DNA of 64,000 nucleotides. Source: Cellulomonas alba (lineage in GTDB: Bacteria; Actinomycetota; Actinomycetes; Actinomycetales; Cellulomonadaceae). Under the pieces are notes generated by a model that was not told the origin of the DNA, did no database searches, and was given only the letters and a program-made list of their open reading frames with translations. Numbering within the stretch: position 1 is the first letter of the stretch; each line of letters opens with the position of its first letter. Below, piece after piece: positions 24,844 to 34,100 of the stretch. A program made the position numbers and the translations under genes. The stretch lies in NCBI RefSeq assembly GCF_030362835.1, contig NZ_JAUCGQ010000001.1, positions 930,001-994,000 of the forward strand. Direction: 5' to 3'.

Positions 24844-25731
24844 TTAACCCTTGACCGCGCCCTGGAGACCACCGACGATGCGGCGCTCGAAGAGCGAGAA
24901 GAAGATGAGGGCGGGGATCATCGCGAGCGACGTGAAGGCGAGCACCTGCGCCGTGTCCGTGGAGTACTGCGAGGAGAACGCCTGGACACCGAGGGGCAAC
25001 GTGTAGCTGTCCTGATCGTTCAGGATGAACAGCGGCAGGATGTAGCTGTTCCACGAGCCGACGAAGGCGAGGATGCCCGTCGTCAGCACGCCGGGCAGCG
25101 ACAGCGGCAGCACCATCCGGAAGAAGAACCCGATCTTGCTGGTGCCGTCGATGGCCGCCGCCTCCTCGATCTCCAGCGGGATGGCCCGCAGGAACGGCAC
25201 GAGGATGATGACGGTCGTCGAGAGGCCGAAGCCGACCTGCGGCAGGATCACGCCGCCGAGGCTGTTCATGAGGCCGATGTCGCGCACCACGATGTACAGC
25301 GGCGTGATGGCGACGGTGATCGGGAACATCAGACCCGCGGCGAACAGCGAGTACATCGCCCCGCGCCCGCGGAAGTTGTACCGAGCGAGCACGTAGCTGG
25401 CCATGAGGCCGAACGCCACCACGAGGACCGACGTGACGAGCGCGACGATCGTCGAGTTGCCGAGCTCGCGCCAGAAGGTCGAGCCCGTGAGCACGCTCGT
25501 GTAGTTGTCGATGTTCCACGGGTCGGGCAGGCCGCCCGGGCTGTTCGTGATCTGCGAGTTCGTCCGGAAGCCGCCCAGGATGATGTAGGCGATCGGAGCG
25601 AGCATCAGCCCGACGACGACGAGAGCGATGAAGTACGTGCCGGGGCTGCCCCAGCCGCCGCTCTTCGGCGTCACCTTCCGCTGCCGGGCCGGCGACGTCG
25701 CCGGCACGGTGTCCGTGGTCGTGGCGGCCAT
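24844..25731 (-). CDS. CUT1 sugar ABC transporter permease (MalG type)
   Basis: The 295-residue inner-membrane protein has six helices and the EAA loop EEAAAIDGTSKIGFFFRMVLPLSLPG for contact with a shared MsiK-type ATPase (no ATPase in the operon). The N-terminus is a charged cytoplasmic tail. The start is ambiguous: ATG 25731 or GTG 25734, both close to GGAGG. It overlaps the stop of the upstream permease. Role: import of xylo-oligosaccharides, by context. Confidence 0.93.
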   Translation of the reverse strand: MAATTTDTVPATSPARQRKVTPKSGGWGSPGTYFIALVVVGLMLAPIAYIILGGFRTNSQITNSPGGLPDPWNIDNYTSVLTGSTFWRELGNSTIVALVTSVLVVAFGLMASYVLARYNFRGRGAMYSLFAAGLMFPITVAITPLYIVVRDIGLMNSLGGVILPQVGFGLSTTVIILVPFLRAIPLEIEEAAAIDGTSKIGFFFRMVLPLSLPGVLTTGILAFVGSWNSYILPLFILNDQDSYTLPLGVQAFSSQYSTDTAQVLAFTSLAMIPALIFFSLFERRIVGGLQGAVKG

Positions 25732-26756
25732 CACTTGGTGCCTCCGGTGATCGCGCCCGCGGTGTCACGGCGCAGGACGAAGCGCTGGTAGATCAGCGCG
25801 ATGATGAGCGAGATGAGGAAGAGCACCACGGCGACGGCCGAGCCGTAGCCGAAGTTCCCCGCGTTGCGCCCGTACTGGACCATGTAGGTCGCCATCGTGG
25901 AGACGCCGGCGGTGCCGGCCACGTACTGGCCCCAGATGATGTACACGAGGTCGAACAGCTGCAGCGACCCGATCACGGACAGGAACGCCCAGATGCGGAG
26001 GGTCGGGCCGAGCAGCGGCACCGTGATCCGACGCTGGATCTGCCAGTAGCTCGCGCCGTCGATCGACGCCGCCTCGTAGAGCTCCTCGGGGATGTTCTGC
26101 AGGGCCGCCATGAAGAGGATGACGGCGAAGCCGATGTACTTCCACGAGATGATGACCATCAGCGACCAGATCGCGATGCTCGGGTCCGACAGCCAGTCCT
26201 GCTGGAGCGAGTCGAGCCCCAGCTTGCCCAGCACGTCGTTGACCGCGCCGTTGCTCTGGAGCATGAGGCTCCAGCCCGTCCCGACGATGACCTCGGAGAC
26301 GACGTACGGCACGAAGATGAGGACGCGGATCAGGGAACGGCCGCGCATCTTGCGGTTGAGCAGCAGTGCCAGACCGATCGCGATCGGCCCCTGCAGCAGG
26401 AGTGAGAGGACGACGATCGTCAGGTTGTGCTGGAGGGCCGCGTGGAACTCGGGATCCGTGAGGATCGTCTTGTAGTTCTGCAGCCCGATGAAGTCCGTCG
26501 GCTTCCCGTAGCCCTTCCACTTGAAGAAGCCGTAGTACGCGGCCAGCACCACCGGGAAGATGACGAAGCCGACGAACATCAGAATGGCCGGTCCGGAGAG
26601 AACGGCGATCTCGAGGCGCTCCCGCCACGACGTGCCGCGACGTGCGCGGCGCGTGCGGCCGGTGGCCGGGGTCGGCTGGACGCCGACCCCGGCCACCGTG
26701 AGCTGCGATCGCGAGTTCTCCACGGCCAGCGGCTCGTTGGCCGAGGAATCACTCAT
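25731..26756 (-). CDS. CUT1 sugar ABC transporter permease (MalF type)
   Basis: The 341-residue protein has a long cytoplasmic N-terminus (about 50 residues with RTRRARRGTSWRER), then six helices and the EAA loop YEAASIDGASYWQIQRRITVPLL. It lies nine bases after the binding-protein gene and overlaps the next permease, forming the usual binding protein-F-G order. Confidence 0.94.
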   Translation of the reverse strand: MSDSSANEPLAVENSRSQLTVAGVGVQPTPATGRTRRARRGTSWRERLEIAVLSGPAILMFVGFVIFPVVLAAYYGFFKWKGYGKPTDFIGLQNYKTILTDPEFHAALQHNLTIVVLSLLLQGPIAIGLALLLNRKMRGRSLIRVLIFVPYVVSEVIVGTGWSLMLQSNGAVNDVLGKLGLDSLQQDWLSDPSIAIWSLMVIISWKYIGFAVILFMAALQNIPEELYEAASIDGASYWQIQRRITVPLLGPTLRIWAFLSVIGSLQLFDLVYIIWGQYVAGTAGVSTMATYMVQYGRNAGNFGYGSAVAVVLFLISLIIALIYQRFVLRRDTAGAITGGTK

Positions 26757-26765
26757 GGTTCTTGC

Positions 26766-28088
26766 TTAGCCCTTCGCTGCGGCAGCGTTCACCGCGCTGA
26801 TGATGCCCGCCACGTCGCCCTTGCCCGCGAGCAGGTTGACGACGGCCGTGTTCAGCGCGTTGCCGACGTTCTGGCCGTACAGCGTGTCGAGCCACTGCGA
26901 CACGTAGGGGGCCGAGTTGAACGCGTTGATGACGTCCTTCGTGATCTGGTCGGTGACCAGGGCCTGGGCGTCCTTGTTGACCGGCGGGGCCTGGAAGGCG
27001 GTGTAGTACGCCTTCTGGATGTCCGTGCTGGCCAGGTAGTTGAGGAAGTCGGTGCAGGCCTGCTTCGGAGCCTTCGCCGAGCAGGAGTAGCCGTCGACGC
27101 CACCCATGATGGCCTTCGGGTCACCCTGACCGTTCGGCACCGTGATGAACGGCGAGAACGCGAGGTCGGGGAGCGCCTTCTTGTCCGGCGTCAGCGAGCC
27201 GATCACGCCCGGGTCCCAGGCGCCCATGAGCTCCATGGCGGCCTTGTGGTTCGCGACCAGGCCGGCCGAGCTGTTCGCGCCCTGCTGGGCCGACGTCGTG
27301 AGGAAGCCGTTGTTGAAGGGCTTCGTCGCGGCGAACGTCTTGAGGTCGTTGCCGGCACGCGTCCAGCACTCGTCCTCGAACTTGAGCGACTTGGCCGTCG
27401 AGTTCAGCGCGTCCTGGCTGCACTCGCGGAGCGCGAACCAGTAGTACCAGTGCGCCGCCGGCCAGGCGTCCTTGCCACCGAGCGCGATGGCGTCCTTGTT
27501 CGTGCCCTTGATCGCGGTGACGGCCGAGTTCAGCTCGTCGAGCGAGGTCGGGAACGCGGAGACCTTGGCAGCGGTCAGGAGGTCCTTGCTGTAGAAGAAC
27601 CCACCGGGGAGGACCGAGGCCGGCATCGCGTAGAGCTTGTTGTCGATCGTCTCCGCGGCGAAGGCGCCCGCGGCGACCTTGTCCTTGGTCTCGGGGGCGA
27701 CCGAGTCGGTGATGTCGAGCAGCTGGCCGGCGTCGACCATGGCCTTCATCTTGCCGCCACCACGCTGGAGGAAGATGTCCGGCGCGTCGCCCGAGTTGAG
27801 GGCCGTCTGGAGCTTGCCGTCCAGGTCCTCGTTCTGCACCGTCTGGATCTTGATGGTGACGTTCGGGTACTTGGTGTGGAAGCTGGCGACCGTGTCCTCG
27901 AAGAACTTGGCGCCGGGGCCGGTGGTGGCGTTCGTCCAGAGCGTCATGGAGACGGGCTTGGAGGTGTCGCCACCAGTCGAACCGGTGTTGTTGTCCGTGC
28001 CGCCACCGCTGCTGCTGCAGCCGGCGACCGCGAGCGCGATGCCCGCACCGAGCGCGACGACGGCCGCGCTACGAATCTTCCTGGTCAT
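26766..28088 (-). CDS. Sugar ABC transporter substrate-binding lipoprotein
   Basis: The 440-residue precursor has a lipoprotein signal MTRKIRSAAVVALGAGIALA with lipobox VAGC (Cys24), a Ser/Gly/Asp linker and a type-1 solute-binding fold. Typical features are VSMTLWTNATTGPGAKFFED, YALPASVLPGG-like AMPASVLPGGFFYSKDLL, and KAAMELMGAWDPGVIGSL. It is the first gene of the operon divergent from the LacI gene. The start at 28088 has a GAGGGG site. The ligand is inferred to be xylo-oligosaccharides or a related beta-glycan oligomer. Confidence 0.93.
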   Translation of the reverse strand: MTRKIRSAAVVALGAGIALAVAGCSSSGGGTDNNTGSTGGDTSKPVSMTLWTNATTGPGAKFFEDTVASFHTKYPNVTIKIQTVQNEDLDGKLQTALNSGDAPDIFLQRGGGKMKAMVDAGQLLDITDSVAPETKDKVAAGAFAAETIDNKLYAMPASVLPGGFFYSKDLLTAAKVSAFPTSLDELNSAVTAIKGTNKDAIALGGKDAWPAAHWYYWFALRECSQDALNSTAKSLKFEDECWTRAGNDLKTFAATKPFNNGFLTTSAQQGANSSAGLVANHKAAMELMGAWDPGVIGSLTPDKKALPDLAFSPFITVPNGQGDPKAIMGGVDGYSCSAKAPKQACTDFLNYLASTDIQKAYYTAFQAPPVNKDAQALVTDQITKDVINAFNSAPYVSQWLDTLYGQNVGNALNTAVVNLLAGKGDVAGIISAVNAAAAKG

Positions 28089-28177
28089 GAAGAGAAACCC
28101 CTCTGTCGTCGTTGACGGGTCGACCAATGTCTGGCGGTAGTGAGTCTGCGTTGCGCTCGACGCCGATGTCAATCGTT

Positions 28178-28195
28178 GTCGATAACGTTTTCATC
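28178..28195. promoter_or_regulatory. LacI-type operator at the transporter operon promoter
   Basis: GATAACGTTTTCATC (28181-28195) is centred on AACGTT with half-sites GATAAC and GTTTTC, the LacI/GalR pattern. It lies between the divergent binding-protein and LacI genes. On the minus strand its 13 bases AAAACGTTATCGA recur exactly upstream of the GH43 gene at 37559-37572. Confidence 0.7.
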
Positions 28196-28223
28196 ACCAT
28201 GTGGTTACCCTTATGATCACCCC

Positions 28224-29222
28224 GTGGAGTTCCTGCCCCGCGTCAAGATGGCCGATGTCGCCCGCACCGCCGGGGTCTCGGTCGCGACCGTGTCCAAGGT
28301 GGTCAACGGCCGCTACGGCGTCGCGCAGTCGACCATCGACCGGGTCCAGCAGGTCATCGACCAGCTCGGGTACGAGGCCAGTCTCGGCGCCCAGAGCCTG
28401 CGCAGCCACCGCACGCACGTGCTCGGCATCCTCGTGGCCGAGTTCGAGCCGTTCTCGACCGAGCTCCTCAAGGGCGCGTCGTCCGCCGTCGCCTCGACGG
28501 GCTACGAGCTGCTCGCCTACTCGGGCGGTGGCCGGGGCGCCGACGTCGGCTGGGAGCGCCGTTACCTGTCCCGCCTGTCGGGCACGCTGATCGACGGCGC
28601 CGTGATCGTCACGCCGACCGTCGTCGACACGAGCCACGGCGTCCCGGTCGTCGCGGTCGACCCCCACACCGGCCCCTCGGGCATGCCGACGGTCGACTCC
28701 GACAACCTCGCCGGTGCGGTGCTGGCCACCGAGTACCTGCTGCGGCTGGGCCACCGGCGCATCGGCTTCCTGGGCGGCCGTCCCGACCTCGAGTCCGCGC
28801 GGCTGCGCGAGGACGGCTTCCGCCAGGCGATGGCCCAGGCGGGCGTCCCGGTCGACGAGGACCTCGTACGCGTCGGTGGCTACTCGCAGGCGGCGGCGCT
28901 CGGACCCGCGCACGAGCTGCTCTCGCACGAGCACCGTCCCACCGCGGTGTTCGCGGCCAACGACCTCTCGGCCATCGCGGTGATCGACGTCGCGCACCGC
29001 CTGGGCCTCACGGTCCCCCAGGACCTGTCCGTCATCGGCTTCGACAACGTCCCGGAGTCCGCGCTCACCGAGCCGCCGCTGACGACGGTGCGCCAGCCCC
29101 TGCAGCAGATGGGCGCCGAGGCGCTCCGCCTGCTGGTCGACGTGATCGACGGCGTCGAGCGCGAGGACCACGTGCGGCTGCCCACCGAGCTCGTCGAGCG
29201 CGCGAGCTGCCGGGCCCTGTGA
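28224..29222 (+). CDS. LacI-family regulator of the xylan transporter operon
   Basis: The 332-residue protein has the LacI headpiece MADVARTAGVSVATVSKVVNGRYGV with the hinge LGYEASLGAQSLRS, then a periplasmic-binding-like effector domain (VLGILVAEFEPFSTELLKG; RIGFLGGRPDLESARLREDGF; VIGFDNVPES). The GTG at 28224 gives the usual few residues before the headpiece but has no ribosome site; the ATG at 28248 is an alternative. It faces the binding-protein gene across a LacI-type operator and overlaps the following deacetylase gene. Confidence 0.92.
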   Translation: MEFLPRVKMADVARTAGVSVATVSKVVNGRYGVAQSTIDRVQQVIDQLGYEASLGAQSLRSHRTHVLGILVAEFEPFSTELLKGASSAVASTGYELLAYSGGGRGADVGWERRYLSRLSGTLIDGAVIVTPTVVDTSHGVPVVAVDPHTGPSGMPTVDSDNLAGAVLATEYLLRLGHRRIGFLGGRPDLESARLREDGFRQAMAQAGVPVDEDLVRVGGYSQAAALGPAHELLSHEHRPTAVFAANDLSAIAVIDVAHRLGLTVPQDLSVIGFDNVPESALTEPPLTTVRQPLQQMGAEALRLLVDVIDGVEREDHVRLPTELVERASCRAL

Positions 29223-29869
29223 CGTCCGCACCGGACGCGCCCGGCGGCGCGGTCGATCCCGTGGCCGAGCCGGTCGTCCGGGCCCAGGGCACCGGGCTCG
29301 TCGCCGCGCTGACGTTCGACGACGGGCCGAACGGCGCCGACACGGAGCGGCTGCTCGACCTGCTGCGCGACACCTCCATCCGCGCGGTGTTCGCAGTGAT
29401 CGGCGAGAACGTGCTCGCGCGCGGCGGCGCCGACCTGCTGCGCCGCACGGTCGCCGAGGGCCACGTGCTGTGCAACCACTCGATGAGCTTCGCCGACATG
29501 GGCGGCTGGCCGGCCGAGCGGGTCGCCGACGACCTGCGCGCGACGCTGCGCACCATCCGCGACGCGCTCGGCGATCCGGCGGCTCCCGTCCCCTACTGGC
29601 GCGCGCCCAACGGGAGCTGGGGCGTGACGGCCGGCGTCGCCGTCGAGCTCGGCATGCAGCCGCTCGGCGTCGTGAACACGATCCAGGACTGGGAGGTGCA
29701 GGACGTCGAGACGCTGTCGGCGAGCCTGCGCGCCGCGATCCGGCCCGGCGAGCTGGTGCTCGCGCACGACGGCGGGGGCGACCGGAGCGGCACCGTCACG
29801 GCCGTCGAGCGCGTGGTGCGCGAGCGGCTCGCCGACGGTTGGACCTTCACGCTGCCGCTGCCGCGCTGA
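29219..29869 (+). CDS. Cytoplasmic CE4 polysaccharide/oligosaccharide deacetylase
   Basis: The 216-residue protein has no signal peptide. It has the NodB motifs LTFDDGPNG (Asp34, Asp35), VLCNHSMSF (His87), YWRAPNGSWG, a late Asp-Trp (IQDWEVQD) and VLAHDGGGDRSG. The usual second metal His (H-x-x-x-H) is Phe91. The opening GGAVDPVAEP matches GGAIDPVATP of the CE4 domain in the large secreted protein, so they are close relatives. The GTG start overlaps the LacI stop (GTGA). It probably removes acetyl groups from imported xylo-oligomers. Confidence 0.88.
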   Translation: MTSAPDAPGGAVDPVAEPVVRAQGTGLVAALTFDDGPNGADTERLLDLLRDTSIRAVFAVIGENVLARGGADLLRRTVAEGHVLCNHSMSFADMGGWPAERVADDLRATLRTIRDALGDPAAPVPYWRAPNGSWGVTAGVAVELGMQPLGVVNTIQDWEVQDVETLSASLRAAIRPGELVLAHDGGGDRSGTVTAVERVVRERLADGWTFTLPLPR

Positions 29870-29945
29870 CCTGCGGCCGCGCCGACCCGCGGCGACGACG
29901 CCGCCCTCCGCACGCGGACGGACCGCGACGTGCCCCCGTCGGAGC

Positions 29946-30992
29946 TCAGCGCGAGTGCGGCGGCGCCGTGCTCTCGCGCACGACGAGCTCGGTCGCGAGG
30001 TCGATCCGCAGGTTCGCGGGTGTCTCGCCGCGCGCCAGCCCGAGCACCATGCGCGTCGCGGTGGCCGCCATCTCCATGAGCGGCTGGCTCACCGTCGTCA
30101 GGCGGGGGCCGATCCACTCCGTCACCGGCAGGTTGTCGTACCCGACGACCGAGAGGTCGTCCGGCACGTGGAGACCGAGGTCGCGCGCGGCGCGCAGCAC
30201 GCCGAGCGCCTGGAAGTCGGACCCGGCGAAGATCGCCGTCGGGCGCTCCTCGCGGTCGAGCAGGCTCAGCCCGTGCTTGTACCCGCCGCCGACGAAGAAG
30301 TCGCCGTACCGGATGAGCGACGGGTCGATCGGCACGCCCGCCTCCTCGAGCGCGGACCGGTAGCCGTCGATGCGCGCTCGGCTGCACAGCACGTCGGCCG
30401 GGCCGGAGATCACGGCGATGCGCCGGTGGCCCAGCGAGAGCAGGTGGCGCGTGGCCGCGAGGCCGCCGGCCCAGTTCGCCGAGCCCACGGTCGGGACGCC
30501 CGGCGGCTGCTCGCCCGCGGTGTCGACGACGACGAAGGGGATCGAGCGAGTCTCGAGCTGGTGGCGCTGCTGCGGCTCGAGCTCCGAGAGCACGAAGATC
30601 ACGCCGCGAGGGCGCCGCCGCAGCACGTCGTCGAGCCACTCCTGGCGCGGGCGGTGCGCGCCTCCGAGCTCCGACAGCACGACGCCGAGCCGGTGCCGGG
30701 CCGCGACCCGCTCGACGCCCGCGATGATCTGCAGCGCCCACGGCGAGTCGAACTCGTTGAAGACGAGGTCCAGCAGGCCCGGGCCCGACCCGATGCGGCT
30801 GCGCCGCGGTCGGTACCCGCGCGCCTCGATCACCGACTCGACCTTGGCGCGCGTCGCGGCGGACACGTCGGCGCGGCCGTTGAGCACCTTCGACACCGTG
30901 GGCACCGAGACGCCGGCCTCGGCGGCGATCGCCGCGATCGTGACGGCGCCGCCTGCGCCGTCGGCCTGGGCGTCGATGCCCTCGGTCGCCAT
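29946..30992 (-). CDS. LacI-family regulator, second copy (XylR/BxlR-like)
   Basis: The 348-residue protein has headpiece VTIAAIAAEAGVSVPTVSKVLNGRADVSAATRAKVESVI and effector domain with LLDLVFNEFDSPWALQIIAGVE, HRRIAVISGPADVLCSRARIDGY and DLSVVGYDNLPVTEWIGP. This subtype is common next to xylanase genes in actinobacteria. The ATG at 30992 follows AGGAGG. It converges with the CE4 gene and may bind the CCGAAAGTATCGG sites near 36262 and 36414. Confidence 0.92.
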   Translation of the reverse strand: MATEGIDAQADGAGGAVTIAAIAAEAGVSVPTVSKVLNGRADVSAATRAKVESVIEARGYRPRRSRIGSGPGLLDLVFNEFDSPWALQIIAGVERVAARHRLGVVLSELGGAHRPRQEWLDDVLRRRPRGVIFVLSELEPQQRHQLETRSIPFVVVDTAGEQPPGVPTVGSANWAGGLAATRHLLSLGHRRIAVISGPADVLCSRARIDGYRSALEEAGVPIDPSLIRYGDFFVGGGYKHGLSLLDREERPTAIFAGSDFQALGVLRAARDLGLHVPDDLSVVGYDNLPVTEWIGPRLTTVSQPLMEMAATATRMVLGLARGETPANLRIDLATELVVRESTAPPHSR

Positions 30993-31059
30993 CGGGTCCT
31001 CCTGTCGCGGGTGCTGGGTGCACCGTATCGTCCCGCGGCGGTGTCCCGGAGACGACGCG

Positions 31060-31137
31060 GCGGTCCGGGTCCCCGCGAGAGCCGCGGGGACCAGGACCGC
31101 CGTCGCGGGGCGTCCCGGCTCCTGCCCGGGACGCCCC
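31060..31137. terminator. Double hairpin terminator after the large xylanase gene
   Basis: Two stable inverted repeats follow the minus-strand stop at 31146: GGGGCGTCCCGG/CCGGGACGCCCC (31107-31118 and 31126-31137) and GGTCCCCGCG/CGCGGGGACC within outer arms GCGGTCC/GGACCGC (31060-31100). Confidence 0.8.
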
Positions 31138-31145
31138 CTGTCACG

Positions 31146-34100
31146 TCACTTGGTGACGTGCAGCGTGGCCGTCGAGCTCGTCACCGAGCCCTTGGCGTTC
31201 GTGACCACGACGCGCACCTGCGTGCCGTTGCGCGCCTGGGTGGCGGTCACGTAGAGCGTGGACGACTTGCCCTGGATGGCAGGCGCCCAGTGGCTCGAGC
31301 CCGGCAGCTTCACGTACCAGCGGTACGTCGCCTTCGGCGACGCGGCGACCGAGACGTGGAACGACGCGAGCTTGCCCGCCTTCACCTTGACCGACACCGG
31401 CTGACCGGTGATCGTCGGCTTGGCGGCCTTGACCGTGACCGTCGCGGAGCTGCTGGTCGCCGTGCCGGCGGCGTTGCGGAACACCGCGCGGTACTTCGCA
31501 CCGTTGATGCTCGAGCTGACCTTGACCGACAGCGTGGTCGAGGTCTTGCCGGCGAGCGTCGTCCACGTGGACGCGCCCTTGAGCTGGCGCTGCCACGAGA
31601 CCGTCGGGGTCGGGTAGCCCGACGCCTTGGCGGTCAGGGAGACCGTCGAGGCGAGAGCGCCCGAGACCGACTTCGGCTGCACCGTGACGACCGGCTTGAC
31701 CTGCTTGATCGTCAGGGTCGCGGCCGACGAGGCCACCGTGCCGACGGTGTTGGTGAACACCGCGCGGTACTTGGCGCCGTCGACACCGGCCGAGGAGACG
31801 ACCGACAGGCTGGGCTTGGTCGCGCCCGCGACCGTCGTCCAGACGATCGCGCCCTTGAGCTGGCGCTGCCACGTGACGGTCGGCGTCGGGTTGCCCGTCG
31901 CCGCCGCGGTGAACGTCGCCGTGCCACCGAGGCTCACCGACACCGAGGCCGGCTGCTTCGTGACGACGGGCGCCGTCTGGGCCGGCGGCGTCGGGGTCGC
32001 GGCGACCAGCTGCGCGACGCCCCAGCGGGACGTCGTCTGGTAGCCCGTGCCCGTGGGCTCGGCCCAGCTGAAGTTGGCCGTCCGTGCACCGCTCGTGCCG
32101 TCGTTGACCGAGTAGTCCAGGCCCTCGAAGGCACCGATGCCGGTGTTGCCGTCCTTCAGGTCGATCCGCGCCTCGACGACGTAGCCGTGGCCACCGATCT
32201 TGGCGCTGGTCTGCACCCGTGCCGCCTGCGCGGTCTCCGAGTCGCCACCGCCGTACGACACGTCACCGTTCGCGCCGATACGCAGCTGCATGTCGTCGGG
32301 ACGGTACGAGCCGTTCTTCGCGTTGCCCGGGTCGGTGAAGATCTCGACCGAGTCACGCTCGTAGGCGTTCGGCGACGTGCTGTCGACCGTCGGGTCGGTC
32401 ACGTCCGCCAGCACGTAGAGGTAGTTGTCCTTCCACAGCTGGTAGACCTTCGCCTTCGCGCCGTCCGCCGCGCCCGAGATGAGCGTGGACGTCGTGACCG
32501 TCGAGGCCGAGTCCCAGACCGAGTCCTGCACGCCGTCGATCGTCGGAGCCGTGGCGGCCTCCGGGATCTCCGTGTACGAGAGCGGCTCGATGAGCTGGAG
32601 CGTGCCGAGCGAGCCGGCCGTGTTCCAGCCCGTGGTCGTCGAGCCGTCGGTGACGGCGGCGTCGAACTGCGCGCTGCCGCCCCGGCTCAGCGCCGGGCTC
32701 TCCGGCAGGTGCGCCACGACCTTCCAGCCCGACGACGTCGAGCTGACCTGGGCCGTGACACCCGTGCCGGTGACCGTGCCGTCACGCTTGACGGTCGCGG
32801 TCTGGCCCGAGCCGTAGGAGAACGTCACCGCGTCGGTGGCGTCCGCCGTGGAGTCGTCGACCGTCACGTACGCGGTCAGGCTGTCGGCCGCCCAGCGGAG
32901 CTGGAAGCCGGCGTGGTCGCCGATGGCGTGGAGCGGGAGCTTGCTCCACTCGACCGACGACGTCTGGTCGGCGCCCGTGACGTCGCCCTGGAAGACGATC
33001 GCGCTGCGCACCTGGCCGGGCAGGTCCTGGTCGGTGACGCCGTAGTAGGCGTACTTCGCCTGCAGCGAGTCGTCGAACAGGAGCGGCGCACCCGAGCTGG
33101 CACGCCAGCTCTGGCCGTCGAGGAGACCCCAGACCGTCGCCGAGAAGATGTTGGCGCCGTCGGCCTTCTCCGCCCGGAGCATGTCGAAGATGCCCTTGTA
33201 GTAGTAGCCCTGGTCGATGAGGTTGGCCTCGGTGACCGGGGTACCCGTCGGGACGTCCAGCTCGGTGATGGCCTGGAAGAGCTCGTGGCCGTCGGCGGTC
33301 TGGATGCCGTTGAAGCCGTCGATCGCGTCCTTGAGGGTCGAGATCGGCGTCGACATCGTCACGTGGAACTGGTGGCCCACACCGTCGACCGGGACGTCGT
33401 CCGCGATGAGGCGGTTGACGAGGTCGAGGAGGCGGCCGCGCTTGCCCGTCTGCTCCGTGTTGTAGTCGTTGATGAAGAGCTGGATCGGGTGGTCGACCCC
33501 GTCCGCGGCGTACGTGCCGTTGAAGGCCGCGTTCGCCTCGTTGAAGGCGTCCTCGATGTACTCCTCACCGAGGATCTGGTACCAGTGGCTCTGGCGCAGA
33601 CCCTCCGGGTCGCCCGCGTTGTCGGAGACGACCTCGTTGACCACGTCGAACGAGACGAGCGGGTTGGTGTCGCTGCCGAACTTCCCGTACTTGTCGGACA
33701 GGTACTTCGCGACGTTGTCGATGTGCGTCTTCAGCCGGTCGCGCATGATCTGCTTGTCGGCGTCGGAGCTCGTCAGGAAGTTGCCGTCGGAGTCCTGGAA
33801 GAACCAGTCCGGCGTCTGCTGGTACCAGACCAGCGTGTGGCCGTAGACCCGCAGGTCGTTGTCCTGCGCGAACTGCATGAGCGTGTCCGCGTCGGCGTTC
33901 GTGTCCTTGAAGCTGTGGTCGGCGTTGTACCAGCCCTCGGGCTTCATGGTGTTCTCGGGCGTGACCTGGTCGAAGTGCTTGCCCAGGAGCTTGCCGGCCG
34001 CGCCGACGAGCTGCGCCGAGGAGACCGCGGCACCCATGGGGAAGTCCAGGGTGTCCTTGATCGGCGTGATGTCCTGGACGTTCGCGACGACCTGGGTGAC

